Positions 21,671-33,028 of a stretch of DNA of 64,000 nt are shown here, piece after piece. Both the position numbers and the translations under genes were made by a program. Numbering within the stretch: the first letter of the stretch is position 1; each line of letters opens with the position of its first letter. Origin of the DNA: Paralcaligenes ureilyticus (GTDB taxonomy: Bacteria; Pseudomonadota; Gammaproteobacteria; Burkholderiales; Burkholderiaceae_B); NCBI RefSeq assembly GCF_004346225.1, contig NZ_SMAJ01000002.1, positions 62,001 through 126,000 on the forward strand, given 5' to 3'. Under the pieces are notes generated by a model. It did no database searches, was not told the origin of the DNA, and worked only from the letters and a program-made list of their open reading frames with translations.

Positions 21671-22726
21671 ATGACCCATTCACCATTAATGAAAGCTCTT
21701 GTCTACCATGGGCCGGGGGAAAAGTCCTGGGATTCTGTTCCCTTGCCGCATATTTCAAAGCCGACCGACGCTATTGTCAGGGTTGTCAAAACGACGATTT
21801 GCGGCACTGATTTGCATATTTTGAAGGGCGACGTTCCCGCGGTGACCAAGGGCCGGATACTGGGTCATGAAGGGATAGGCATCATCCAGGAAACAGGCGA
21901 TGCCGTCAGCAATTTTAAAAAGGGTGATCATGTCTTGATCTCGTGCATCACGTCCTGCGGGAAATGCGAATATTGCAAAAGGCAGATGTATGCGCATTGC
22001 GAAGATGGCGGCTGGATTCTTGGGCATCTGATTGACGGCACACAAGCTGAGTATGTCCGAATCCCGCATGCGGACAACAGCTTGTATCACGTTCCCCCGG
22101 GTGAGGATGAAGAAGCGCTGGTGATGCTTAGTGATATTTTGCCTACTGGTTTTGAAATTGGTGTTTTGTATGGAACCGTTAAACCTGGAGATATTGTGGC
22201 GATCGTCGGCGCAGGGCCGGTGGGCATGGCCGCCTTATTAACGGCTCGGTTTTTCTCCCCCAGTGAGATCATCATGATCGATGTGGACGAATCACGTTTG
22301 AGCATGGCGAAGAAATTTGGTGCGACGAAAACCATTAACAGTGCCTGCGGCAATGTTGCTGAAATCGTTCTTGCGCAAACCAAGGATGGGGTTGATGTGG
22401 CGATCGAGGCGGTGGGTATGCCACAAACATTCGATATTTGCCAAAATATTGTGCGGCCCGGCGGCCATATAGCGAATATTGGCGTTCACGGCAAAAGCGT
22501 GGATTTCCAGATCCAGAAGCTGTGGATCCAGAACATCACCCTGACTACCGGTCTGGTCAATACCAACACTACGCCGATGTTGCTCAAAACCGTTGAGTCC
22601 AAGGAACTCGTGCCAGGAAACCTGATCACTCATCGTTTTACGTTCGACCAGTTTTTGAAAGCCTACGACGTTTTTGGCAATGCCGCGGCCGAAAAAGCAC
22701 TGAAGGTAATTATTAGCAATACATGA
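21671..22726 (+). CDS. Zinc-dependent alcohol dehydrogenase
   Basis: 351 aa MDR-family enzyme. The catalytic zinc site is CGTDLH with GHEGIG, the structural zinc loop is CGKCEYCKRQMYAHC, and the nucleotide-binding motif is GAGPVGMA. AAGGAG lies before ATG 21671. It is NAD(P)-dependent; substrate unknown, perhaps ethanol or isopropanol-like alcohols in fermentation. An FNR-type box upstream argues for use under low oxygen. A second, more distant zinc ADH lies at 35885. Confidence 0.9.
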   Translation: MTHSPLMKALVYHGPGEKSWDSVPLPHISKPTDAIVRVVKTTICGTDLHILKGDVPAVTKGRILGHEGIGIIQETGDAVSNFKKGDHVLISCITSCGKCEYCKRQMYAHCEDGGWILGHLIDGTQAEYVRIPHADNSLYHVPPGEDEEALVMLSDILPTGFEIGVLYGTVKPGDIVAIVGAGPVGMAALLTARFFSPSEIIMIDVDESRLSMAKKFGATKTINSACGNVAEIVLAQTKDGVDVAIEAVGMPQTFDICQNIVRPGGHIANIGVHGKSVDFQIQKLWIQNITLTTGLVNTNTTPMLLKTVESKELVPGNLITHRFTFDQFLKAYDVFGNAAAEKALKVIISNT

Positions 22727-22784
22727 CGCATAGCTGTAGTGGTTCCAAACGTATTCAGAATTGCTTTCAAATGAAGGAATGGCC

Positions 22785-23159
22785 ATGAATCAGTTGTCTA
22801 GTGAAGACTTTGGCACGTTGCAGCAACGGCTCGCCTTTATGAGAAAGCAAGCGCTTGATGAGATCGAAACGGCAGAGGCAGAGATTGAGTCGACGCTGGC
22901 CGCCAAATACCGGGAAGCTGGGAGTCGCTCCGATGACATTGAGACCTTGCGTTTCGAAGAAATACGCCGCTCGGAGATAGAGATCGATCGCAGTATGTTG
23001 CATAAAATCGAAGAGGCGGAACATCGAATGATGGAAGGAGGTTATGGAATCTGCGCTGATTGTGGCGAACCCATCACGCGTGAACGCCTGTTAGCGCTAC
23101 CTGTGGCCACTCGATGTGCTGCTTGTGAAGAGAAAAAGGAAACCCGACCCCTACGTTAA
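22785..23159 (+). CDS. DksA/TraR-type zinc finger protein
   Basis: 124 aa. A long N-terminal coiled helical region (residues 1-75) leads to a C4 zinc finger, CADCGEP and CAACEE. This layout is that of small DksA-like factors that bind RNA polymerase. ATG 22785 has AAGGA 6 bases upstream, which decides it over ATG 22761. It lies between adh and phaB in the same direction and may be part of the same low-oxygen transcript. Confidence 0.87.
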   Translation: MNQLSSEDFGTLQQRLAFMRKQALDEIETAEAEIESTLAAKYREAGSRSDDIETLRFEEIRRSEIEIDRSMLHKIEEAEHRMMEGGYGICADCGEPITRERLLALPVATRCAACEEKKETRPLR

Positions 23160-23297
23160 TGCATCAATTCAATCCTTTAATCCAAGCACTGTTATTGACA
23201 TTGCGCAATATATCCGCTGGATCGAGGAGTACGCTAAAGTTGCCAACTACCGTGTCGGGTATGAATCGCGGTAATGATTTCGAGCAGGGGAAAATGC

Positions 23298-24059
23298 ATG
23301 GAAGTTTCTACTCAAGCTTCGGCCCGGGTTGCTGTGGTAACCGGTGGAATGGGAGGGCTAGGGACCGCATTGTGCCAACATTTGGCGAGAAGCGGCATGA
23401 GGGTTGCAGCGACCTATTCGCCCGACAATGACCATGTTGCAGAGTGGCTCGCTCAACAACGGCATGATGGTTTCGAGTTTAAAGCGTTTCGTCTGGACGT
23501 GACCGATTTCGATTTTTGCCAGAGCGCCGCAGCACAAATCGTGGCTGAAATGGGTGCGATTGATGTGCTTGTTAATAACGCTGGCATTACTCGAGATGCA
23601 TCAATTCGTAAAATGACGCTGGACAATTGGCGTGTTGTGCTTCACACCGATCTGGACAGTGTTTTCAATATGACTAAGCAGGTATTGGACAGCATGGTGG
23701 AACACGGATGGGGTCGAATTATCAATATTTCCTCCATTAATGGGCAAAAAGGTGCATTTGGGCAATCGAATTACTCTGCCGCTAAAGCAGGAATTCATGG
23801 TTTTACCAAATCCGTCGCCTTGGAAGTAGCTAAAAAAGGAGTGACGGTCAATACAGTTTCGCCCGGCTACTTACGTACTTCGATGGTGACAAAAGTTCCA
23901 GAAGAAATTATTAAAACAAGGATTTTGCCGGAAATACCCGTAGGACGGTTGGGTGAGCCCGATGAGGTCGCCGCTCTAGTGGCCTTTTTGGTTTCGAACG
24001 ATGCAGCTTTCATTACGGGTGCCAATATTGCAATTAACGGTGGCCAACACATGTACTGA
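23298..24059 (+). CDS. phaB: Acetoacetyl-CoA reductase (PHB synthesis)
   Basis: 253 aa short-chain dehydrogenase. GGMGGLG binds NADPH, NNAGITRD is the usual PhaB stretch, and SNYSAAKAG carries the Tyr-x3-Lys catalytic pair. It ends in GGQHMY. It makes 3-hydroxybutyryl-CoA for PHB. ATG 23298 has CAGGGGA 6 bases upstream. No phaA lies beside it; the phasin follows. The last codons of this gene recur as a relic in front of phaC at 52.26 kb. Confidence 0.92.
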   Translation: MEVSTQASARVAVVTGGMGGLGTALCQHLARSGMRVAATYSPDNDHVAEWLAQQRHDGFEFKAFRLDVTDFDFCQSAAAQIVAEMGAIDVLVNNAGITRDASIRKMTLDNWRVVLHTDLDSVFNMTKQVLDSMVEHGWGRIINISSINGQKGAFGQSNYSAAKAGIHGFTKSVALEVAKKGVTVNTVSPGYLRTSMVTKVPEEIIKTRILPEIPVGRLGEPDEVAALVAFLVSNDAAFITGANIAINGGQHMY

Positions 24060-24200
24060 GGTATTCATGACAAGAGTACTGGGCAACTGATTTTTACAGG
24101 CTATTGCTAATGGACCAGTCGTGGGTAGAGGCTATGGCCCGATGAGCCAGGTTGCCATATTCACATCGTGTGAGATGTTCGCTTTATTTGGAGAGATATC

Positions 24201-24734
24201 ATGAAAGTCGAAACGAATAATATCCCTGACGCGTATCAGCAGCAAATAGCGACGATGCGAGAGATATCTGAGGCATTTTTGGAGGGTACAGGTCGCATGG
24301 AAAACATGTGGCTTGAACAAACGCGCAAGATATTTAAAGAGCAATTGAAATTTTTTCACGCAACAACGGCTGTTCGAGAACCCAAGGAACTGGCAGCCTT
24401 GCATTCTGCCTTTTTTTCGCATTCGCCCGAAGAACTTATTAAAGCTCAACAGCAGATTTTAAGCGTGGTTACTGAAACACAAACCAAGATCAACGAAGTT
24501 TTGAGTAAGCACGTTGGTACCTTGAAAATAGAGGATAAATCGTTATGGGGAGCCATGAACACGACCGGCGGCGCCACCGGCTTGGCGGAAACCTGCTACT
24601 CCGCCTGGCACAAAGCTTTTCAGGATACGATGGAGCTTGCCAGTCTTGGGGCCAAAGCCCTTCCGCTTTCCGCACCTGAACCCAGCAATACTCCTCCTAC
24701 CAGCAAAAAAGGGAGCGCCCATGCTAAAGGGTAA
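24201..24734 (+). CDS. Phasin family protein
   Basis: 177 aa, mostly amphipathic helix, with IFKEQLKFFHATTAVREPKE and HSPEELIKAQQQIL typical of Phasin_2 proteins. The C-terminus is Pro/Lys/Ala rich (SAPEPSNTPPTSKKGSAHAKG-like tail), as in PHB granule phasins. It should coat PHB granules. It follows phaB by 141 bases. A TTCACATCGTGTGA inverted repeat lies upstream of its ribosome binding site. Confidence 0.85.
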   Translation: MKVETNNIPDAYQQQIATMREISEAFLEGTGRMENMWLEQTRKIFKEQLKFFHATTAVREPKELAALHSAFFSHSPEELIKAQQQILSVVTETQTKINEVLSKHVGTLKIEDKSLWGAMNTTGGATGLAETCYSAWHKAFQDTMELASLGAKALPLSAPEPSNTPPTSKKGSAHAKG

Positions 24735-24780
24735 ACCTTCCGCCCGCTAGGCATGAACACGCTTTTGATTGGTGTCCAGG

Positions 24781-27471
24781 ATGAGCATACGCAATTTGGA
24801 ATATTTGTTTAGCCCCCGTTCTATTGCCGTGATAGGTGCGACAGACCGCCCTAATAGCGTGGGTGCGACAGTCATGCATAATTTGACGCAGGCTGGATTC
24901 GGGGGGCCGATTATGCCGGTCAATCCCAAGTACGATAATGTTGCCGGCCTTCCGGCCTTTCGCGATTTATCTGTATTGTCTACTGTTCCAGATTTAGCCA
25001 TAGTGTGCACACCGCCATCGACGGTGCCTGGCTTGATAGCACAGCTTGGCCATATAGGAACAAGAGCGGCCATAGTCCTGACAGCGGGATCCGACACTCT
25101 ATTCACTGGCGGGGTAGTGAACATGCAGCAGGCCATGCTGGACGCGGCCCGGCCTTACTTGCTCAGGATTCTGGGGCCTAATTGCATAGGGCTGATCGTT
25201 CCTGGCATCGGCGTGAATGCCAGCTTCGCCAGTGCAACCTCATTGCCCGGAAATATTGCTTTTGTGTCGCAGTCTGGCGCGCTGACGACTGCCGTGCTGG
25301 ATTGGGCGGTAAGCAATCATATTGGTTTTTCAAAATTCATTTCCATCGGCAATAGCGCTGATGTCGATTTTGGTGATGTACTAGATTATCTGGCCAGCGA
25401 CTCGGATACGCGCAGTATCTTGCTTTATATTGAGTCAATTAAGTTCGCTCGCAAGTTCATGTCGGCGGCGCGTGCCGCTGCCCGCAATAAGCCAGTTATT
25501 GTCGTTAAAGCGGGACGGTCTGCGGCTGGTGCAATAGCGGCTGCATCGCATACGGGTGCCATGGCGGGATCCGACATCGTATTCGATGCAGCAATCCGGC
25601 GATCAGGAATGTTGCGGGTCGATACGACTCAAGACTTATTCAGTGCGATCGAAACCTTATCGCGCGCCAAACCTTTGCATGGCGATAAGCTGATTATCCT
25701 AACCAATGGTGGTGGGCCTGGAGTTATGGCGGCCGACGCGTTGAACCTCGCAGGAGAAACGCCGGCGGTTCTGTCCGATGAAACCCGACGAAAACTCAAT
25801 GCTGTATTGCCAGCCACATGGTCGAAAGCCAATCCTATCGACATCATAGGAGATGCGCCTGTTGAGCGCTACAGCAAGGCACTGTCGACTTTGCTGGGTG
25901 ATGGAGGGTCCGATGCGATACTTTTCATACATGCCCCTACCGCAATCGTTGGAAGCGAGGACATCGCTCTGGAATGTGCTTCGTTAATTGCGGCGTCGCC
26001 CCGCAATTTGCTTGGCTGCTGGCTTGGCGGGCAGGGGGTATCGGCGGCAAGACATGTTTTCAATAAAGCCGGCATACCCACGTATCAAACACCAGAAGAG
26101 GCGGTGCAGGCGTTTTTGCATTTGCTTGCTTATCGGCGTAATCAAGAATTGCTGCTCGAAGTTCCTCCTTCCCAGCCACTCGATTTCCTGGTCGACGCAC
26201 CGCAAGTAAAAAAAATCGTGGAGGATGCCTTGCGAAATCGACGCCGCCTTCTTAATGAAGTGCAAGCCAAATCGGTGCTGGCGGCCTATGGTATTCCTGT
26301 GGTGGAAACTCGGGTTGCGGAGACCGTCGAAGCCGCCGCCGAACTGGCGCAGCAAATGGGATTCCCTGTCGTTCTCAAGATTCTTTCGTCTGATATCAGC
26401 CATAAGTCAGACTTAGGTGGCGTTGTACTTAACTTGGCGTCTGTGCAAGACGTGCGCACGGCGGCTCAGAAAATGCTTGACCGATTCAGTCAGCTTCGTC
26501 CAGACGCTCAGCTTACCGGCTTTACGGTCCAAGCCATGATTAACCGGCCTGAAGCACATGAATTGATTCTCGGGGTGGCAAACGACGAAACGTTCGGACC
26601 GTTTATTTTGTTTGGCCATGGAGGAACTGCCGCACAACTTATCAATGACCGATCCGTAAGCTTGCCGCCTTTGAATATGGCTCTTGCTAAAAATTTAGTG
26701 GCCAGTACACGCGTATTTAAACTGTTGCAGGGGTATCGTGGTCGTCCCGAAGCCGATTTATCTGGTTTGTATCTGATTTTGATTAAGCTTTCTCAGTTGG
26801 TAATTGATATCCCTGAGATTGTTGAATTGGATATCAACCCGCTTTTGCTGGATGAGCATGGCGCAATAGCGCTCGACGCGCGAATAAGCATCGCGCCGTC
26901 TTTGTTACAGGGTGCTGATCGCCTGGCTATTCGGCCTTATCCGAGAGAACTTGAAGAGACTTTTAAGCTGGAAAAGGCGAAGAATAGCACTGTATTATTG
27001 CGTCCCATTCTTCCAGCCGACTCGGAGCTTTATCAGCGTTTTTTGCAGTCGCTCTGCCTGGAGGATTCTCGAAATCGCTTCTTTTACACTCTGCATCGGC
27101 TGCCCAATTCAGAATTGGCAAGGGTCACTCAAATTGATTACAGCCGTGAAATGACGTTGGTAATCATTGGTAGGGATAAATCTGGAACGGATGGAATTCT
27201 TGGAGAAATACGATTGGTTACTGATCCGGACAATCGGCAGGCAGATATGGGGATTGCCATAAGCACCGAATTTCAAAGGCAAGGTCTTGGATCTAAATTG
27301 TTGGCCAAAGCCATTCATTATTGTCGGGAACGCGGAACGGCCAATATTATAGGTACGGTTTTGTCTGAAAACTCCCGAATGTTAAGTTTGGCCAAGAAAT
27401 TCGGTTTTACGCTTTCCTCGCATCATGATGGCGTTGTCGATATTTGCCTTGACTTGAACTCCAGCCATTGA
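24781..27471 (+). CDS. ADP-forming acyl-CoA synthetase fused to a GNAT acetyltransferase (Pat-like)
   Basis: About 896 aa. Order: CoA-binding domain (residues 1-130, SPRSIAVIGATDRPNSVG), succinyl-CoA-ligase-like domains (130-460), ATP-grasp (about 490-710, with ISHKSDLGGV), and a C-terminal GNAT domain (730-890, with ISTEFQRQGLGSKL). His257 in ASHTGAMAGSD is the phosphohistidine position of ADP-forming acetyl-CoA synthetases. Pat-type lysine acetyltransferases share this architecture, so it may be a protein acetylase, an acyl-CoA/ATP enzyme, or both. ATG 24781 was chosen; GTG 24772 is possible. Context: directly after the PHB genes. Confidence 0.85.
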   Translation: MSIRNLEYLFSPRSIAVIGATDRPNSVGATVMHNLTQAGFGGPIMPVNPKYDNVAGLPAFRDLSVLSTVPDLAIVCTPPSTVPGLIAQLGHIGTRAAIVLTAGSDTLFTGGVVNMQQAMLDAARPYLLRILGPNCIGLIVPGIGVNASFASATSLPGNIAFVSQSGALTTAVLDWAVSNHIGFSKFISIGNSADVDFGDVLDYLASDSDTRSILLYIESIKFARKFMSAARAAARNKPVIVVKAGRSAAGAIAAASHTGAMAGSDIVFDAAIRRSGMLRVDTTQDLFSAIETLSRAKPLHGDKLIILTNGGGPGVMAADALNLAGETPAVLSDETRRKLNAVLPATWSKANPIDIIGDAPVERYSKALSTLLGDGGSDAILFIHAPTAIVGSEDIALECASLIAASPRNLLGCWLGGQGVSAARHVFNKAGIPTYQTPEEAVQAFLHLLAYRRNQELLLEVPPSQPLDFLVDAPQVKKIVEDALRNRRRLLNEVQAKSVLAAYGIPVVETRVAETVEAAAELAQQMGFPVVLKILSSDISHKSDLGGVVLNLASVQDVRTAAQKMLDRFSQLRPDAQLTGFTVQAMINRPEAHELILGVANDETFGPFILFGHGGTAAQLINDRSVSLPPLNMALAKNLVASTRVFKLLQGYRGRPEADLSGLYLILIKLSQLVIDIPEIVELDINPLLLDEHGAIALDARISIAPSLLQGADRLAIRPYPRELEETFKLEKAKNSTVLLRPILPADSELYQRFLQSLCLEDSRNRFFYTLHRLPNSELARVTQIDYSREMTLVIIGRDKSGTDGILGEIRLVTDPDNRQADMGIAISTEFQRQGLGSKLLAKAIHYCRERGTANIIGTVLSENSRMLSLAKKFGFTLSSHHDGVVDICLDLNSSH

Positions 27472-27489
27472 ACTCAGCATTCAGTCATA

Positions 27490-27503
27490 TTGACGTGTGT
27501 CAA
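27490..27503 (+). promoter_or_regulatory. FNR-type box, distal site
   Basis: TTGACgtgtGTCAA, a symmetric variant 62 bases before a second box. It could be a second upstream site of the same promoter or serve a separate start with a weak TTTAGT-like -10. Confidence 0.5.
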
Positions 27504-27564
27504 ATAGGGCCACGAATTTAATTTAGTGCGCGGCAGTTGTTCCATCATGAAAATTGCAATGATG

Positions 27565-27605
27565 TTGATGCTAGTCAATTTCTGTCATTCAGGCAGGACT
27601 ATCAT
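27565..27605 (+). promoter_or_regulatory. FNR-type promoter (box and -10)
   Basis: The box is TTGATgctaGTCAA at 27565-27578. TATCAT at 27600-27605 is centred 31 bases from the box centre, exact class II spacing. Transcription would start near 27612 and reach the hypothetical gene at 27722. The stretch after the -10 resembles that of the hsp20 promoter at 44602. Confidence 0.8.
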
Positions 27606-27721
27606 GATTTTGCATGCAGTGTGCAAAAACGCGTACAAAATGCTAGGCACTTTGACTTGCCGCAGCAGTTAAAACTGGCGAGAATTGAAGCGGCCATTTG
27701 TTTTTCTTACCGGAGATTTGA

Positions 27722-28054
27722 ATGACCAAACTTGCGACTTCCGATCCGACCGACCCATTGATTATTGTGGGCGCGCTGAAAGACGTCACCGCATCATCAG
27801 TTCAGTTTTCTGCTGAAAATTTCACTCAGTGGCTCGCATTACCTACTGCTTTGATCGAAGAGGCTACTTATCTGGGTGTGGTGGAAGGAGGCGAGGCAAA
27901 TCAGGGAATGCAGCTTCCACTTTTCTCGATTTCACTGATAAGGCCACAGACTCAAAGCGAACATTTTTTCTTCGATTTGGTTATGCCTCCCTTTTTTATG
28001 GCTACCCAAAACTTAAAGATACCTCTAACTCTTACAGGCACGGAATTGGTTTAA
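27722..28054 (+). CDS. Hypothetical protein under FNR-type promoter
   Basis: 110 aa, no family recognised. The protein is mildly acidic with alternating hydrophobic stretches (PLIIVGALKDV; HFFFDLVMPPFF) and no signal peptide, membrane span or cysteine. GGAG lies about 7 bases before ATG 27722. A well-formed FNR-type promoter 115-155 bases upstream and the clean open frame support a real, oxygen-regulated gene. It stands alone between the acyl-CoA synthetase and the convergent SulP gene. Confidence 0.65.
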   Translation: MTKLATSDPTDPLIIVGALKDVTASSVQFSAENFTQWLALPTALIEEATYLGVVEGGEANQGMQLPLFSISLIRPQTQSEHFFFDLVMPPFFMATQNLKIPLTLTGTELV

Positions 28055-28288
28055 CCCAACTTGTATTCTTTCAACAGCACGTTTCTTATGTCTCGGAGCA
28101 AGGTTTTTAAAGGGCTCCAGGAAAAATCAATTCAAATAATTTCAGTATGACTTAAACGCTTCAAACCCGGCGTTGAATTCACGTTGTGATTATTGCGCCT
28201 GCGCTTGGCCGAGGCGTTATACCCGTTTGAACATGTGATTGAGGACTTCAGCTTTTCACAGTGGGCGCATACTTCGGGGGAACTTTGA
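28055..28288. other. Intergenic stretch between convergent genes
   Basis: No complete gene. A 32-codon open segment at 28190-28288 on the + strand (reads LRLAEALYPFEHVIEDFSF) looks protein-like and could be the tail of a lost gene, but I recognise no family. Confidence 0.35.
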
Positions 28289-29959
28289 TTAACGCTTGGC
28301 AGGATACGGGCCGAGTTCTCGCAACGCGATTTGCACCGCATCGTCGACACTCAGTTCAATAATGGATGAAGATGGCAGATTGGGGATACCCGCCCGCTTG
28401 AGGATTTCTTGTATTGGAGATTTCAATCGAGCAAACAGCAGGCGTTTACCTGTGCTGGTCAGAAATTCAAAAAATTCGCCTAACGCTTCCAGGCTGGAGC
28501 TATCGAGGTCGGGAGAGGCCTCCAGACTTAGGATTATGACCTGGGCGGACGCACCTTCGCCGCCAATGTAGTGCCGTGCTTGGGTAAGGATACGATCCAC
28601 ATTGGCAAAGAACAACGGCTCATTCGGACGTAAGATGGCAATATTTGGTAATAATTTTGCCTCGGGATGCAAGGCGACGTTGACGAAATCGTGGCTGACC
28701 CCAAGTTGGCCCAGGACCGATAAGGTGGAGTCCGAAAATCGCCGTAGCATCATGAGGATGCTCACCGCGATTGCGGCAAGCAAGCCATCCATTACCCCCA
28801 GCATCAGCACCCCCGCCACGGCGGCTATCACTACGATGCGATCGCGATGCCAACGAAAGTAGGGTCGAAACATCGAAGGATTAAGCGTATGGCTGACCGC
28901 ATGAATGACGATTGCGGCTAATGCCGGCTCTGGTATCAAGGCAACGGCGGGCAGTAATGTCAGAACCACAACTAAGATCACTATTGCGGCAAAGGTACCG
29001 GCAAACCGGGTTGCCGCGCCCGCTACTTCATTGGCCGAAGTGGCGGAAAACCCCGCGCCCACCGGCATGCCATGCAGTAAGCCGGAGATGACGTTGGCGG
29101 CGCCCAAGGCCAGTAAGTCCCTGTTGGGCGATACAGTGTCGCCATGCTTAACAGCAAAACTTCGAATCGAACTGTACGATTCGGCGTAAAGAATCATTGC
29201 CAAGGCCAGGCCAAGCTCGCTGAGCTGCCCCCATTCACGGCCTGACAGCATTGGAAGGGCGTGCGATGGTAGTTGCAGCGAAATCGCTCCAACCATCCTG
29301 ACCCCATAGCGGGCCAGATCAATCCTGTCGCTGCAAGCAATACCCAATACGACAACAATCAACGCGCCTGGCAAACGCCGGAAGCGCGAAAGCAGGAACA
29401 GTAGTCCGAGGGCAATGACCCCCACCATTATGCTCGCCGCATTCCATGCGTGAATCTGACCGAACAGCTCGGGGAGAAACTGCATCAGGTCATCATGGTT
29501 TGTGTGTACCCCGGCTATTTGGGGTAATTGCTTAAGTGTAATGAAAATGGCTAGGCCAAATACAAAGCCCCGCAGTACCGGCTTGGCAATGAAGCTCGAT
29601 ATTTCCCCAACACGGGCCAGGCCGGCCAATAGGAAAAATATTCCGGTGACGATAACTAGGCCGACGCCCAGCATTAGTCGATGCTCGACGTCGCCGCTGT
29701 TTATGCTTATGGATGCAGTTGCCGCAGCGAGGACGGCGGCGGAAGATGAAGTGGCGGAGACAATCGCAAAACGGCTGGAACCAACGAGGGAGTAACAGAC
29801 CAGGCCCGCCAGTAGGGCGATAATGCCCATCTGCGGAGGCAGGTTGCCGATGCTTGCATAGGCAATGGCTTCCGGCAACAATAGACCTGCAATCGACAAT
29901 CCTGCTGTGATGTCCTTGACCCGAGCGCTTTTCGTCGCGCTTGCGGTAGTGCTCGGCAT
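28289..29959 (-). CDS. SulP family anion transporter with STAS domain
   Basis: 556 aa. Ten or more hydrophobic segments (residues 15-410) include the family start AGLSIAGLLLPEAIAYASIG. A C-terminal STAS domain follows (about 440-545, with SLEASPDLDSSSLEALGEF). Members carry sulfate, bicarbonate or dicarboxylates, so the substrate is open. Inner membrane. The gene has its own upstream region of about 110 bases with a perfect hairpin 20 bases before the start. It is convergent with the preceding hypothetical gene. Confidence 0.9.
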   Translation of the reverse strand: MPSTTASATKSARVKDITAGLSIAGLLLPEAIAYASIGNLPPQMGIIALLAGLVCYSLVGSSRFAIVSATSSSAAVLAAATASISINSGDVEHRLMLGVGLVIVTGIFFLLAGLARVGEISSFIAKPVLRGFVFGLAIFITLKQLPQIAGVHTNHDDLMQFLPELFGQIHAWNAASIMVGVIALGLLFLLSRFRRLPGALIVVVLGIACSDRIDLARYGVRMVGAISLQLPSHALPMLSGREWGQLSELGLALAMILYAESYSSIRSFAVKHGDTVSPNRDLLALGAANVISGLLHGMPVGAGFSATSANEVAGAATRFAGTFAAIVILVVVLTLLPAVALIPEPALAAIVIHAVSHTLNPSMFRPYFRWHRDRIVVIAAVAGVLMLGVMDGLLAAIAVSILMMLRRFSDSTLSVLGQLGVSHDFVNVALHPEAKLLPNIAILRPNEPLFFANVDRILTQARHYIGGEGASAQVIILSLEASPDLDSSSLEALGEFFEFLTSTGKRLLFARLKSPIQEILKRAGIPNLPSSSIIELSVDDAVQIALRELGPYPAKR

Positions 29960-29979
29960 GTCGTTTCCCTTCAGGAGAT

Positions 29980-29998
29980 ACGTAAATGAGATTTACGT
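29980..29998 (-). promoter_or_regulatory. Inverted repeat in the SulP gene leader
   Basis: ACGTAAAT and ATTTACGT flank GAG: perfect 8-base arms, 20 bases before the SulP ATG. It may be an operator or a leader hairpin near the ribosome binding site. Confidence 0.45.
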
Positions 29999-30071
29999 GT
30001 CGGTTATTCTCTCATTTTTTGCCAAATGAATACGGCTTGATTGGCTTAGGGAAGTGTTTGTTCCGCTTCCC

Positions 30072-32672
<2,601 letters not shown>

Positions 32673-32675
32673 GTA

Positions 32676-33026
32676 TTACTTGCCTTGCAGCAGGTCCATT
32701 CCAGGCGGGAAGGTCAGGAAAAGGCCGAGCGCCAACAGAATGAAGGCTATAACGCCGACCCTGTTCAGCGCCACGTCTCGGCCGTCCCACTTCCGCGCCA
32801 ATATGAACCAGCTTGCCAGCCACACAACGATGGCCACTGTTGTCACGCCCGAGAGGGGACCAGTGGGATTGTAGAAATTCAGTAAATTTTTTATAGTGGA
32901 AAAAGCATCGCCCAACAAGGCGAGAATTCCTAGCGCGGCGCATCCTATACCTGCGGCCAGAATCGCCGCTGCGCCGGCGCCATTGGGCAAGTCTTTATCC
33001 GTTGGTGATTCATTAATGTTTGCCAT
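32676..33026 (-). CDS. Small membrane protein
   Basis: 116 aa with three hydrophobic segments (AAAILAAGIGCAALGILALL; TTVAIVVWLASWFILA; VGVIAFILLALGLFLTF). No family recognised with certainty. It sits 2 bases after the neighbouring membrane protein gene and 3 bases before the P-type ATPase GTG, so co-translation is likely. A role as accessory to the ATPase or to a respiratory membrane process is only a suggestion from position. Confidence 0.75.
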   Translation of the reverse strand: MANINESPTDKDLPNGAGAAAILAAGIGCAALGILALLGDAFSTIKNLLNFYNPTGPLSGVTTVAIVVWLASWFILARKWDGRDVALNRVGVIAFILLALGLFLTFPPGMDLLQGK

Positions 33027-33028
33027 GA

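Noticed and set aside
23195-23208. TTGACattgCGCAA as a possible FNR box before phaB
   Set aside because: The right half site is too poor (CGCAA) and no -10 at the right distance is visible.
24160-24173. TTCACATCGTGTGA inverted repeat, also at 47411-47424
   Set aside because: A 14-base match is expected by chance several times in 64 kb; one copy lies upstream of the phasin gene and the other between convergent genes, so a shared role is unlikely.
27537-27725. 62-codon open frame upstream of the hypothetical gene at 27722
   Set aside because: It spans an FNR promoter and its -10 element, so it is most likely untranslated upstream DNA.
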